From the NCBI RefSeq assembly GCF_030285625.1, contig NZ_CP127294.1, forward strand, positions 7,472,001 through 7,536,000: DNA of 64,000 nt, written 5' to 3'. How positions within the stretch are numbered: position 1 is the stretch's first letter; each line of letters begins with the position of its first letter. The notes under the pieces are model-generated. The model was not told where the DNA came from and made no database searches. It was given only the letters and a program-made list of their open reading frames with translations. Both the position numbers and the translations under genes were made by a program. Shown piece after piece: positions 17,277 to 25,909 of the stretch. Source of the stretch: Amycolatopsis sp. 2-15 (GTDB lineage Bacteria; Actinomycetota; Actinomycetes; Mycobacteriales; Pseudonocardiaceae).

Positions 17277-17946
17277 CGTGAGCGTGCCCGGCGAAGGTAC
17301 TTGTCGTCGAGGACGACCCGGAGGTCAGGTTCGTCATCGAGTCGGCGCTCAAGAACGCTCGCGTGGAGGTGCGTGGGGTGGGCGACGGTGATCGGGCGCT
17401 GACGACGGCCCGGGATTGGGGGCCCGACGTAGTGCTGCTCGGCTTGGGCATCCCCGGAGCCGACGGGGTTGAGGTCTGCCGGAGGCTGCGGCGGTTTCCA
17501 ACGCCTACGTGCTCATGCTGACCGGTCGCGGAGAGGAGGCGGACAAGCTGATCGGGCTCTCGGCCGGCGCAGATGACTACTTGGCCAAGCCGTTCTCACC
17601 GCGTGAACTGGTCGCACGGGTGCAGGCGATGCTGCGTCGCCCTCGTGATCTGGCCACAGCTCAGGTCCAGCCGCCGGCGGGGCTGGTGGACATCGATCGG
17701 GACACCCGTGAAGTGTGGGTGGGCGGTAAGCCAGTGGGCTTGACGAAGATCGAGTTCGACCTGTTGGGCGCGTTGATCGACAACGTGTGGCAGGTGCACA
17801 CAAGGGACCAGTTGCGGGAACGGGTCTGGGGCGGCGCAGGGCTGGCCGATGACCACGCTGTCGACGTGCACATGTCAAACCTCCGGCACAAGCTCGATGC
17901 GGCCGGCTACGGCGGGATGATCGCCACGGTGCGTGGTATCGGCTAA
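17277..17946 (+). pseudogene. OmpR-type response regulator, frameshifted and lacking the phospho-acceptor Asp
   Basis: The receiver domain reads KVLVVEDDPEVRFVIESALK and DVVLLGLGIPGADGVEVCRRL. The aspartate normally phosphorylated (LLDLGLPG) is a glycine here (codon GGC in place of GAC). Near 17498 the frame shifts and continues as VLMLTGRGEEADKLIGLSAG and ADDYLAKPFSPREL, then a complete winged-helix output domain (VGLTKIEFDLLGALIDN to VDVHMSNLRHKLDAAG) ending at 17946. There is also no start codon in the first frame. Three lesions make loss of function likely. The C-terminal part alone could be made from the ATG at 17512. Confidence 0.7.
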
Positions 17947-18270
17947 CCGTTCATACCCCGAGATGGGGCGTGAGAGTCCGTCGGAGACAACACGAATACG
18001 GTCACTCCTTGCGGCGAGGTTTGCTTTGCGTCACGGGGATGTGCAGGCAGCCACCACGGGCCTGGGGCGTTGGAGAAATGCCTGCCATCAAGGGCATCTG
18101 AGTTGTGGGTGGGTCGGCACACCGCGCACCTGCCGGTGACCTTGGTGACCGTGTCGGCGGAACCAGTGCATGTCGCGCCGATCTGCAGCCGGGCGCCACG
18201 ACTGTGTCGCCGAGCCGTTCGAGCCGTTGCACGTCGGCGAGCAGATCGCCCGTTGCGTAGTTGCACGCGG

Positions 18271-18570
18271 TCACCACCATGCCCGGTCGATACGCGGACC
18301 TGCGGTGGGTAACGAGACCGTGAAGGTACAGCCACCTCCTATCGCGGGCTGCGCCCCCATTTGCCCCCCATGTGCCTCGACGATCCCGCGGGCGATGGCG
18401 AGGCCGAGCCCGGCGCCACCGGTCCGGCGCTGATCCGCGACGTCGAATTGGACGAAGGGCTCGAAAATCTGGTCGAGCTGCCCCTGGGGGACACCGGGTC
18501 CGTGGTCGCGCACCTCGAGCTGCGCACACGCCCTGTCCATCCCGCACCTGATGGTGACTGTTTCCTTGCA
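18271..18570 (-). pseudogene. histidine-kinase ATPase-domain fragment
   Basis: Leftward, the frame carries the G1 box VRDHGPGVP, the F box EPFVQF and the G2 box GGAGLGLAIARGIVEAHGG of a HATPase_c domain. The N box and the dimerisation/phospho-histidine domain are absent, and upstream the frame is lost. Its orientation opposes the response-regulator pseudogene, so they are not an intact operon pair. Confidence 0.65.
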
Positions 18571-18750
18571 AACGTGAGCAGCAATTCCTCGGGAAGCTCA
18601 ACTGAAATTGCGGATCTTTTCTGGCCGATCCTGCCGACCAACAGGCGCAACCGATCGTTTCGACTGGCCGTGCGCTCGAACTTCGCGAGAACGCGATCAC
18701 CGGATCAGGTGTTCAACTCGATCATCCCGGCCGGTCAGTATCGTTGACCC

Positions 18751-20166
18751 GTGACCGACCGAGCAGCTGAGCGCGGCCCCAGGACGACGGGCCTCGACCT
18801 GCACCTGGGCCGGCTCGACGGGAACGTGCGGGCCTGCCTCATGGACGCGGTCCGCGACGCGATCCGCGCCGGCCGGCTCGCGCCAGGGACCCGGCTGCCG
18901 TCGAGCCGCGCCCTGGCCGCCGACCTCCAGGTGGCTCGCAACACCGTGGTCCGGGTCTACTCCGAGCTCATCAGCGAGGGCTGGCTCACCGGGTTTCAGG
19001 GTTCCGGCACCGTAGTTTCGGAGCGGGTAGCCGAATTCTTCGGCGAACGAGCTCGGCCGCGGCCGGCCGACACCCGCTCGCGGCCGGGGCACGATCTGCG
19101 GCCCGGCCATCCGGACCTGTCGTCGTTCCCGCGCGACGAGTGGATTCGCGCAGTGAAGAAGACGGTCGGCACCGCGCCGTTCGAGGCGTTCGGCTACGCG
19201 GATCCCCGCGGCCGAGGCGAACTCCGCGACACTCTCGCCCGGTACCTCGCGCGGGCCCGCGGCCTGCGCGCGCACGCCGGCAACGTCGTCGTGTGCAGTG
19301 GCGCCGCGGAGGGGTTGCGGCTGGTCGCGGCCGCGCTTGCGGCGACCGGGGTGACGCGCGTGGCCGTGGAAGAGTTCGGCCTACCGACCCAGCGCCGCAC
19401 GTTGGCCGACGCCGGGCTCGAAACCGTTCCCCTCGACGTCGACGCGGACGGCGTCGACCCCTCGGTACTCGAAGGGTCATCGGGGATCGGCGCCGTTCTG
19501 CTTACCCCCTCGCACCAGTTCCCCCTGGGTGTCGCGCTGCGGTACGACCGGCGCGCTGCGATCGTCGAGTGGGCCCGCCGACACGGCGCGCTGGTCATCG
19601 AAGACGACTACGACGGTGAGTTCCGCTACGACCGGTCCCCCGTCGGCGCGCTGCAGGGACTCGACCGCGATCACGTGCTTTACCTGGGCACCGCGAGCAA
19701 ATCGCTCGCGCCGGGCCTGCGCCTCGGCTGGCTCGTGGTGCCGGACCGCCTCGTCGACGCGATCACCGCCCAGAAGGGGGACACCGAGGAAACCGTCGGG
19801 TTCGTGAACCAGCTGGCGATGACCGAGTTCGTGGAATCGGGCGCCTACGACCGGCACATCCGGGCGATGCGCGCGCAGTACCGCCGCCGGCGCCGGCACC
19901 TCGTCGAGACGCTCGCCCAGCACGCGCCGGAAGTGCGCGTGGCGGGAATGGCCGCGGGATTGCACGTTCTGCTCGAACAACCCGGGCGCACGGGCCGCGA
20001 ACTCGTGCAGCGGATCGCCGACGAGCAGCTGACGGTAGAACCCCTGAGTTTCTTCCGGCATCCCGACGCCGCCTCGGACCGCGACGGCGTGGTGATCGGT
20101 TTCGCCGCACCTTCGCCGAGCGGGTGGTCGGGGGTTCTCGACGCGCTGGTCCGCGCGCTCGCGTGA
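18751..20166 (+). CDS. MocR/PdxR-type regulator (GntR HTH plus aminotransferase fold)
   Basis: The 471-residue protein has an N-terminal GntR winged helix (about 20-90: DAIRAGRLAPGTRLPSSRALA, ARNTVVRVYSELISEGWL) joined to a fold-type I aminotransferase-like domain (about 120-470) with the pyridoxal-phosphate lysine in TASKSLAPGLRLGW and the cofactor-binding Asp/Tyr segment EDDYDGEFRY. MocR proteins sense PLP or amine ligands and control nearby genes. It starts with GTG at 18751. The oxidoreductase gene follows in the same direction after 126 bp and is a natural target. It is intact, unlike the genes to its left. Confidence 0.9.
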   Translation: MTDRAAERGPRTTGLDLHLGRLDGNVRACLMDAVRDAIRAGRLAPGTRLPSSRALAADLQVARNTVVRVYSELISEGWLTGFQGSGTVVSERVAEFFGERARPRPADTRSRPGHDLRPGHPDLSSFPRDEWIRAVKKTVGTAPFEAFGYADPRGRGELRDTLARYLARARGLRAHAGNVVVCSGAAEGLRLVAAALAATGVTRVAVEEFGLPTQRRTLADAGLETVPLDVDADGVDPSVLEGSSGIGAVLLTPSHQFPLGVALRYDRRAAIVEWARRHGALVIEDDYDGEFRYDRSPVGALQGLDRDHVLYLGTASKSLAPGLRLGWLVVPDRLVDAITAQKGDTEETVGFVNQLAMTEFVESGAYDRHIRAMRAQYRRRRRHLVETLAQHAPEVRVAGMAAGLHVLLEQPGRTGRELVQRIADEQLTVEPLSFFRHPDAASDRDGVVIGFAAPSPSGWSGVLDALVRALA

Positions 20167-20292
20167 CCAGAGTGGTCCCCGCTCGCGCGTCCCAAGTGGA
20201 CCCAGGTGCCGCGCCGAACCGGAGCTAGCCTCGCGGACAGGCCGGCGAACACCCGCGGCCACCCCGTTGCCCGCTCACCACGAGGACTCAGC

Positions 20293-21213
20293 ATGAAAGC
20301 CATCATCGTCAAGGACCCCGCCGCCGGGGTCGAAGGGTTGACCCTGACCGACCGTCCGGCGCCGCACGCCGCGGAGAACGACGTCATCGTGCGCGTGCAC
20401 GCGGCCGGCTTCACCTCCGGCGAGCTGGAGTGGCCGGGCACCTGGACCGACCGGGCGGGCCGTGACCGGACACCCAGCGTGCCCGGTCACGAGCTGTCAG
20501 GTGTCGTCACCGAGCTCGGCTACGGCACCACCGGGCTCACCGTCGGGCAGCGCGTCTTCGGGCTCGCCGACTGGACCCGCGACGGGTCGCTCGCCGAGTT
20601 CACAGCCGTCGAAGCCCGCAACCTCGCGCCGCTGCCGGCCGACGTCGACCACGCCGTCGGTGCCGCGTTGCCGGTCTCCGGGCTGACCGCGTGGCAGGCG
20701 TTGTTCGACCACGGCCGGCTCGAGGCGGGGCAGACCGTGCTGATCCACGGCGCCGCCGGGGGGGTCGGCTCGCTCGCGGTGCAGCTGGCGAAGCGAGCGG
20801 GCGCGACCGTGATCGGCACGGGCCGAGCCGGCAATCGTCAGGTCGCCCTCGACCTGGGTGCCGACGCGTTCGTCGACCTGGAGAACGAGCGGCTGGAAGA
20901 CGTCGGCGAGGTCGATGTGGTTCTCGACGTGTTCGGCGAGGAGATCGGCGTGCAATCCGCCGGCCTGGTGCGGGCGGGTGGCACGCTCGTTACCATCGCC
21001 GCCCCGCCGGAGGTCGAGCCGCGTTACGGGCGGTCGGTCTTCTTCGTCGTGGAAGCCGACCGGGCCCGCCTGGCCGAGCTGGTCGCACTCGTGCGCGAAG
21101 GCAGCCTTCGCGTGCCAATCGGGTCGCGCCATTCGCTGGCCGAGGCACCGAACGCTTTCGCCTCCGGACGGCAAGGCGGCGGGAAGCCGATCGTCGTGGT
21201 CCACGAGGCTTAG
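20293..21213 (+). CDS. zinc-independent NADP-dependent alcohol dehydrogenase / quinone reductase family protein
   Basis: The 306-residue protein has a GroES-like N-terminal half (VPGHELSGVVTELGYG) and a Rossmann domain with the nucleotide motif HGAAGGVGSLAVQLAKRAGA (about 155-175). Zinc-ligand cysteines are absent, as in quinone oxidoreductases and enoyl reductases. It is shorter than most family members at the C-terminus but complete. The ATG at 20293 has GAGGA upstream. It is probably controlled by the adjacent MocR-type protein. The substrate cannot be told from sequence. Confidence 0.85.
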   Translation: MKAIIVKDPAAGVEGLTLTDRPAPHAAENDVIVRVHAAGFTSGELEWPGTWTDRAGRDRTPSVPGHELSGVVTELGYGTTGLTVGQRVFGLADWTRDGSLAEFTAVEARNLAPLPADVDHAVGAALPVSGLTAWQALFDHGRLEAGQTVLIHGAAGGVGSLAVQLAKRAGATVIGTGRAGNRQVALDLGADAFVDLENERLEDVGEVDVVLDVFGEEIGVQSAGLVRAGGTLVTIAAPPEVEPRYGRSVFFVVEADRARLAELVALVREGSLRVPIGSRHSLAEAPNAFASGRQGGGKPIVVVHEA

Positions 21214-21665
21214 GCGTCGCAGTTACGGAAACGGCCGGCCGGGTCACCGCACATCGCAACCCGGTCGTCCGGTCTCGACGCTGCGGCAGGTCGCTCGGCA
21301 GATCGCGGACACCTCGGCCAGTAGTTCGGAATTGCCCGATCCTCGATTCCTGAGTGACTCAAGCCACATCGACTATGCTGCCCCAGATCGTCACCGGGAA
21401 CAGGCATCAGTTGCTGCCCGATCCTGCGCGTCGGCCACAACGCACACACGAGCCGACCGAGCAATCTGCTGTAGCTGAAGCCAGGCGGTCACCTCCGATC
21501 CTGCGCCTGGTCGGCATCCAGTTGCTGCGATCGCCACCCAACGAGACGGATGGCGTGGCGACTTCTCGGCGACGGCGACCCGCGACGACCGGGCCCACCC
21601 GCCTCTCCGGGGAGCAACCCGCGCCCGCGACCTGCGATAGCGAGCATTTTGCCTGGTCGAACGGT
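21214..21665. other. no gene recognised
   Basis: Between the oxidoreductase gene and the tRNA-like repeat I see only short overlapping frames on both strands without domain features. Confidence 0.4.
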
Positions 21666-21800
21666 GTGTCACGCTTCCCTGGCACGGAAGAGGTCACCGG
21701 TTCAATCCCAGCATCGTGCACCAGCCAAACCGCAGGTCAGAAGCCCTGCCCTGGCCGGAGGGCCGCGACTTCAGTCGTCAGATGGCGACGGAATGGAGAT
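21666..21800 (+). repeat. tRNA-Ala(GGC)-like 3' half with flank, copy A
   Basis: Bases 21674-21690 form a perfect anticodon arm (CTTCC-CTGGCAC-GGAAG, anticodon GGC). A T-arm-like stretch (GGTTCAATCCC) and GTGCACCA ending in CCA at 21723 follow. No acceptor 5' strand or D arm precedes it, so it is only a 3' half. The similarity to copy B at 29815-29955 extends about 75 bp beyond CCA. Such 3' halves are typical traces of elements that integrate into tRNA genes. Confidence 0.6.
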
Positions 21801-22325
21801 AGCCCCTCGAGCCGAAGCCCGCGCCGGGACCGAAGGTGCGGGAACCATGACACCAGCGCCGCCCGCTCCCCCATATACAGGGAAGCCCCCGATCCTCCAG
21901 CACATCGAGGTTCGGGTTCACCACAACCGGGGTCACGTGGTCGTAGACGCGGGCGACGCCCTTCGTCTTCGGTCTGAGACGCACGAGTCTCGGACAACCT
22001 CCGGTGCCCCGTCCCCGGTCAGCCATGTGCCGTGCGAGGCCGCCCTCGTGAAACGGCGAGCGCCGGCAGAATCGGCAGGCTCCGCTCCCCCGCTCCGGAC
22101 TCGTCGAGATCGACGCCGCCCCGCGCCGGCCGCCAGAACCGGATCCGGAAGTTCGACCGCCGCCACAGATGCTCCTCCGGCGTGGGCAAAACCAATGGAT
22201 CCCGACGGCTGTTGCGAGTGACCGACCGGGACCCAGCGCGCTCGATCGCGGCCGGCCAACTTGACCATTAATCGAGCTGCAGGTCAGTGGTGAATTTCAA
22301 CGTGGGGTTATGGGGCCAGGTCCGT
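21801..22325. other. no gene recognised
   Basis: This stretch lies between the tRNA-like repeat and the integrase/att remnant. Open frames on both strands have no recognisable domain or good ribosome site. Confidence 0.4.
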
Positions 22326-22343
22326 CCTCGGACACACACGTTA
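22326..22343. other. vestigial attachment-site copy
   Basis: The 18 bases repeat, on the opposite strand, the tRNA-Leu 3' end and element boundary at 7101-7118. A few further tRNA bases (GGTCCGTCCTCGGAC compared with AGTCCCCCCTCGGAC) continue to the left with three differences. It marks an old integration end. Confidence 0.6.
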
Positions 22344-22520
22344 CCCACACGGGGAGAGGCGGTCACCACGACCGCCTCTTTTTGTTGTGGTACATGACTT
22401 GCAGGCCGAGGTCCCGGTAGACCTGCATGATCCGGCCCGGACTCCGCGAGTTCAGGTGCCGCTCGACGTCGCCGAGCTGGTCGAGCATCGCGTAGATCTC
22501 CGTCACGTCGACAGCCGAAA
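22344..22520 (-). pseudogene. C-terminal remnant of a serine integrase
   Basis: The leftward frame reads TEIYAMLDQLGDVERHLNSR and GRIMQVYRDLGLQVMYHNKK, nearly identical to the end of the intact integrase (AEVYAMLDQLGDVARHLNSR, DRIMQVYRDLGLQVVYNNKK). One A is lost from the A-run, which shifts the last codons. Upstream similarity stops abruptly near 22520. The terminator hairpin at the gene end is kept (22355-22383, followed by T5 on the plus strand). Confidence 0.8.
22355..22383 (+). terminator. conserved hairpin with T-run from the integrase end
   Basis: A 9-bp stem (GAGGCGGTC/GACCGCCTC) with loop ACCAC is followed by TTTTT on the plus strand. It is the inverted copy of the tRNA-Leu terminator at 7060-7089. 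Confidence 0.65.
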
Positions 22521-22672
22521 AGCCCTGCAGCCGGAGAAATCGCTCCATTCCGAACTCGAAAGGCTCGGTCGGCGTGGTCTGCAGGTCACCGTCACCGACC
22601 ACGGCACCGCCAGCACCATGACCTGGCAGCTCACCCGCGACGGCTGAGCGGTAGCGCACGCGGAGACTGGTC

Positions 22673-23584
22673 TCAGGGCAGCGCAGTGACAAGTTCTGCT
22701 GACGGAGTGCGGAGTTGGGTGTCCTTGCTAGGCGGTGTGCCGAACATGCGGCGGTATCCGCGGCTGAACTGGGAGGGGCTGTCGTAGCCGACGCTGAGGC
22801 CCACGCCGGTGATGTCTGAGGGGCGGCTGGCGAGCAGGAGCCGGGCTTCTTGCAGGCGGATGCGTTTTTGGAACTGGATGGGGCTCATCCCGGTGACGGT
22901 GTGAAAGCTGCGGTGGAATGCGGAAACGCTCATGCCGGCGATCTCCGCCAGGTCTTCCACACGAAAGGCGGTGGCGTAGTTCTCCCGGATCTGACGTACG
23001 GCGCGGTTGATGTGGGCCAGCCCGCTATCGGCGAGGCCGAGCTGGCGGATGGCGGCTCCCTGCTCGCCACGCACGAGATACCAGAGGATTTCCCGCTTGA
23101 CCATGGGAGCGAGGATCTTGCGGTCCGCAGGCTGCTCCAGCAGCCGCAGCAGGCGCACGATGGCGTCCAGCAGCAAAGGCGAAGCCGTGGAGACGGCAAT
23201 GCCGGGTGATGCGGTGCGTGGGGTGGTCGGCAGGTCTCGGGGGTCGGCTTCCAGGAGAAGTTCGGCAAGGGCTGAGGGAGTGAGAGTCATGCCGAAGCCG
23301 AGGGTGGGCTGCCCGGTGTCGAGGACATGGCCGGTGACGGGGAGGTCGGCAGAGGCGATCAGGTACTCGCCGGGCCCGTAGTCGTAGAGGCGCTCGCCCA
23401 GGGCGAGGCGTTTGCCGCCCTGGGCGATGACTGCGAGCACGGTCCCGGACATCCCGGCCGCCGAAGCGTTGGGATGGGTGAATCTGCATAGCTGGATGCC
23501 TTCGATCGCCGTGCTCATGTCGGGCCGTGCATGCCGGTCAACAAGCTCGCGCATTTCGTCCAGGGCAGGCATGAATCCAGTCAT
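22673..23584 (-). CDS. AraC-family transcriptional regulator
   Basis: The 303-residue protein has an AraC_N-type cupin sensor (about 15-185, including GMSGTVLAVIAQGGKRLALG and YDYGPGEYLIASADLPVTG) and a C-terminal pair of AraC helix-turn-helix motifs (DLAEIAGMSVSAFHRSFHTV, then VGYDSPSQFSRGYRRMFGTPP). The ATG at 23584 has GGAGGT eight bases upstream. It lies 184 bp downstream of the SDR gene in the same direction. AraC_N regulators of this kind commonly control a neighbouring SDR or aldo-keto reductase, so the SDR is the likely target. Confidence 0.9.
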   Translation of the reverse strand: MTGFMPALDEMRELVDRHARPDMSTAIEGIQLCRFTHPNASAAGMSGTVLAVIAQGGKRLALGERLYDYGPGEYLIASADLPVTGHVLDTGQPTLGFGMTLTPSALAELLLEADPRDLPTTPRTASPGIAVSTASPLLLDAIVRLLRLLEQPADRKILAPMVKREILWYLVRGEQGAAIRQLGLADSGLAHINRAVRQIRENYATAFRVEDLAEIAGMSVSAFHRSFHTVTGMSPIQFQKRIRLQEARLLLASRPSDITGVGLSVGYDSPSQFSRGYRRMFGTPPSKDTQLRTPSAELVTALP

Positions 23585-23768
23585 GCACGAACCTCCACAC
23601 GGGGCCGCTGACTCGGCAGGATTGGGCACGCTTTCTGAATCCGCAGGTGTCCCCACCGGGCAGGACGGCCGCTGGGCGGCTGTCTCGGCCCCTCGCGCGG
23701 TGAGCCGTGGCCGACGCGAGTGGACGGAAGGGCCTTGGCGTGGGCTCACAGCTCACCTCAGGAGCAGT

Positions 23769-24527
23769 TCAGAGGTTCTGACCTCCGGAGACTTCGATGT
23801 CCTGGGCGGTGATCCACCGGCCTTCCTCGCAGACCAGCATGGCGATGACCATGCCGACGTCGTCGGGCTCGCCGACGCGGCCGAGCGTGAAGGTCTTCGC
23901 CAGTTCCGGGATGATCTCAGGGTTCTTGCTGAACGCGTCGTCGGCGAAGCGGGTGACGGTGGCTCCCGGTGCGACCGAGTTCACGCGGACGCCGCGGGGG
24001 CCGAACTCCTTGGCCATGTAGCGGGTGAGCACCGCCACGGCGCCTTTGAGGGCCGCGTAGACCGAGTATCCCGGCGCGGTCACCTGGGGCAGCATGGAGT
24101 TGCTGGTCAGGTTCACGATGGCGCCGCCGTCGGCGAGGAGCGGCAGCAACGCCTGGGTAAGGAAGAAGGGCCCCTTGAACAGGCCGTCCGTGAGCCGGTC
24201 AAAGTCCTCCTCGCGGGTGTCCTCGATCATCGCCATGCCGGCGAATCCGGCGTTGTTGACCAGGTGGTCGAAGGAGTGCCGCTGGAACGTCTCGCGCAGC
24301 ACCTCGGCAACGGCCTCCCGGAAGATGGTGAATCCCGCCGTGTCGCCGAGCTCCAGATGCAGCGCCACGGCCGTGCCGCCCTGCTGCTCGATCCGCGCGA
24401 CGGTGTCCTTGGCGCCCTGTTCGTTGGAGCTGTAGGTCAGGATGACGCCGGTACCGCGCCGGGCGATCTGCAGGGCGGCGCTCTGGCCGATGCCGGAGCT
24501 CGCACCGGTGACGACGGCTACCTTCAT
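23769..24527 (-). CDS. short-chain dehydrogenase/reductase
   Basis: The 252-residue protein is a classical SDR: cofactor loop TGASSGIG (8-15), structural NNAG near residue 93, catalytic Ser in LTSNS near 142 and the YAALK motif near 158-162. The end of the first strand (ILTYSSNEQ) suggests NADP preference. The ribosome site is GGAGG before ATG 24527. With the AraC-type regulator gene downstream it forms a small stress or xenobiotic-type module. The substrate is unknown. Confidence 0.9.
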   Translation of the reverse strand: MKVAVVTGASSGIGQSAALQIARRGTGVILTYSSNEQGAKDTVARIEQQGGTAVALHLELGDTAGFTIFREAVAEVLRETFQRHSFDHLVNNAGFAGMAMIEDTREEDFDRLTDGLFKGPFFLTQALLPLLADGGAIVNLTSNSMLPQVTAPGYSVYAALKGAVAVLTRYMAKEFGPRGVRVNSVAPGATVTRFADDAFSKNPEIIPELAKTFTLGRVGEPDDVGMVIAMLVCEEGRWITAQDIEVSGGQNL

Positions 24528-24881
24528 GGTGTGCCTCCTGGGGCCTGAGGATTCGTCGGAATCCGTGGGGAGTGTGTCCCTTCCAGGAGACCGCTGTGCC
24601 GGGCCCGCGAAAAGAATGATCCTCTACGCCTCTTGCCTAATCCTCTTGGGTGGACGTCGCAGGACCGTGTCAGCTGTGCCCAGCCGCTGCCCGCGGTGCG
24701 GGAGTGCGTTGGCCTTTGCGTGGCTGCCCGCCCTCCGACCGCCGGCGGATTCGTCGCCGTGGTGGCTGTGCCCGGGCAGGATCGTGCAAGTATCCGTCAG
24801 GATATCCCTAGCAGCCGTACCGGCGTGCCGGTTGACTTGCCCCTAAGCCATTTCCACCAGGCACGAGTGAGGCAGCCGACC
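24528..24881. promoter_or_regulatory. divergent intergenic region between SDR and F420-type oxidoreductase genes
   Basis: This 354-bp gap between two divergently read genes must hold both promoters. Pyrimidine-rich repeats (CCTCTACGCCTCTTGCC and TAATCCTCTTGG, about 24620-24650) may be AraC-type half sites, but no clear promoter boxes can be assigned. Confidence 0.3.
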
Positions 24882-25343
24882 ATGACCGACATCGCGGGAA
24901 GAAGCTACGACGTGGGCGCGGTCAGGCGCGCTCTGGCCATCGGCCCGGGCTCGCCGCGCGAGGCACGCACCGTCGACATCACCACTCTCGGTCGGCGCAC
25001 CGGCCGCCCGAGGCGCGTCGAGATCTGGTTCCACCATGTCGACGGGCGCTGGTACCTCAGCGGGATGCCGGTGCCCCGAAGCTGGCACGCCAACCTATCA
25101 GTGCAACCGCACTTCACCTTCCACCTCAAGAACGGCGTCCGGGTGGACCTGCCGGCCACGGCGGTTCCGGTGGAGGATCCCGCGGTGCGCCATCGCGTGC
25201 TGTCTGCTGTGGTCGCGCTGCAGGACGAGCCCGGTTTGCAGATGCGAGTCACCCAGCGTCAGCGCTTGGAGGACTGGCTCGAGCACAGCCCGCTGATCGA
25301 GATCGTTTTCGACGACGAACGGCTGCGCCCGCCGCTGAGCTGA
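24882..25343 (+). CDS. F420-dependent nitroreductase/quinone reductase (DDN) family protein
   Basis: The 153-residue protein has the split-barrel layout of deazaflavin-dependent nitroreductases: TTLGRRTGRPRRVEIWFHHVDGRWYLSG then PRSWHANL and HLKNGVRVDLPATAVPV. This family is almost confined to Actinomycetota and uses reduced F420 or acts as a related heme/flavin-binding protein. I chose the ATG at 24882 because it gives the usual size; the open frame upstream has no similarity. It is divergent from the SDR gene. Confidence 0.8.
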   Translation: MTDIAGRSYDVGAVRRALAIGPGSPREARTVDITTLGRRTGRPRRVEIWFHHVDGRWYLSGMPVPRSWHANLSVQPHFTFHLKNGVRVDLPATAVPVEDPAVRHRVLSAVVALQDEPGLQMRVTQRQRLEDWLEHSPLIEIVFDDERLRPPLS

Positions 25344-25372
25344 CCGCCCCGCGCGACCGCGGGATGTCCCTA

Positions 25373-25500
25373 TCTGGTTGTCAAGCTGCCGCAGGAGCAG
25401 GCTCCGGTTCGGAGTGGGCGGTAGTAGGTGCCGTTGCGCAGCATCGCGTAGAGGAGCTCCCCGGCGGGGAGGTCGACCTGCGCGACCGCTTCCGATCGGC
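25373..25500 (-). pseudogene. IS110-family transposase C-terminal remnant
   Basis: The leftward frame ends in LLYAMLRNGTYYRPLRTG and SLTTR, the typical C-terminal signature of IS110/IS116 transposases. Only about 40 residues remain. A sister remnant in opposite orientation lies at 33910-34240. Confidence 0.65.
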
Positions 25501-25909
25501 GAACTGAGCATCTCCCCCTAACCGGTCGCCCGCCTCCTTGCCCACCCGGCACAGCATCACCGTGCCGCACTCGGCCGTCGGATTGGTCGACACGATCATC
25601 CGCCGCGGCGAACTGGCCCACTACGACTACGCGCCCCGACCGCCGCGGTTCGCCGTCTGCGACGAGGTGGCGACGCTGACCCTGCCAGGGGATGGCGGCA
25701 CAGGGGTGAGCCGCGACGGCACAGAAGTGGCGTCTTTGCGCGACGACCCGAAAGTACATCAATCCATGTTGATGTGCCCAGGGTTCGCGATGAAGCGCGG
25801 CGTTGACGGCACCGGTTCGTTCGTGGCGCGGCGATGGGAATGTCCGGGTGAAGAAACGTCCACAGAAGACGTGACAGCCTCGTCGTGACGGCGCGCGACC
25901 CGTTGCGAG
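25501..25909. other. no gene recognised
   Basis: This region separates the IS110 remnant from the N-acyltransferase-like gene. A rightward frame (LVDTIIRRGELAHYDYAPRPP, near 25585-25650) may be a relic of a coding sequence, but I can assign no family. Confidence 0.35.

Noticed and set aside
21674..21723. Functional tRNA-Ala gene
   Set aside because: Only the anticodon arm, T arm and CCA end are present. There is no D arm or 5' acceptor strand upstream, and the T stem has mismatches.
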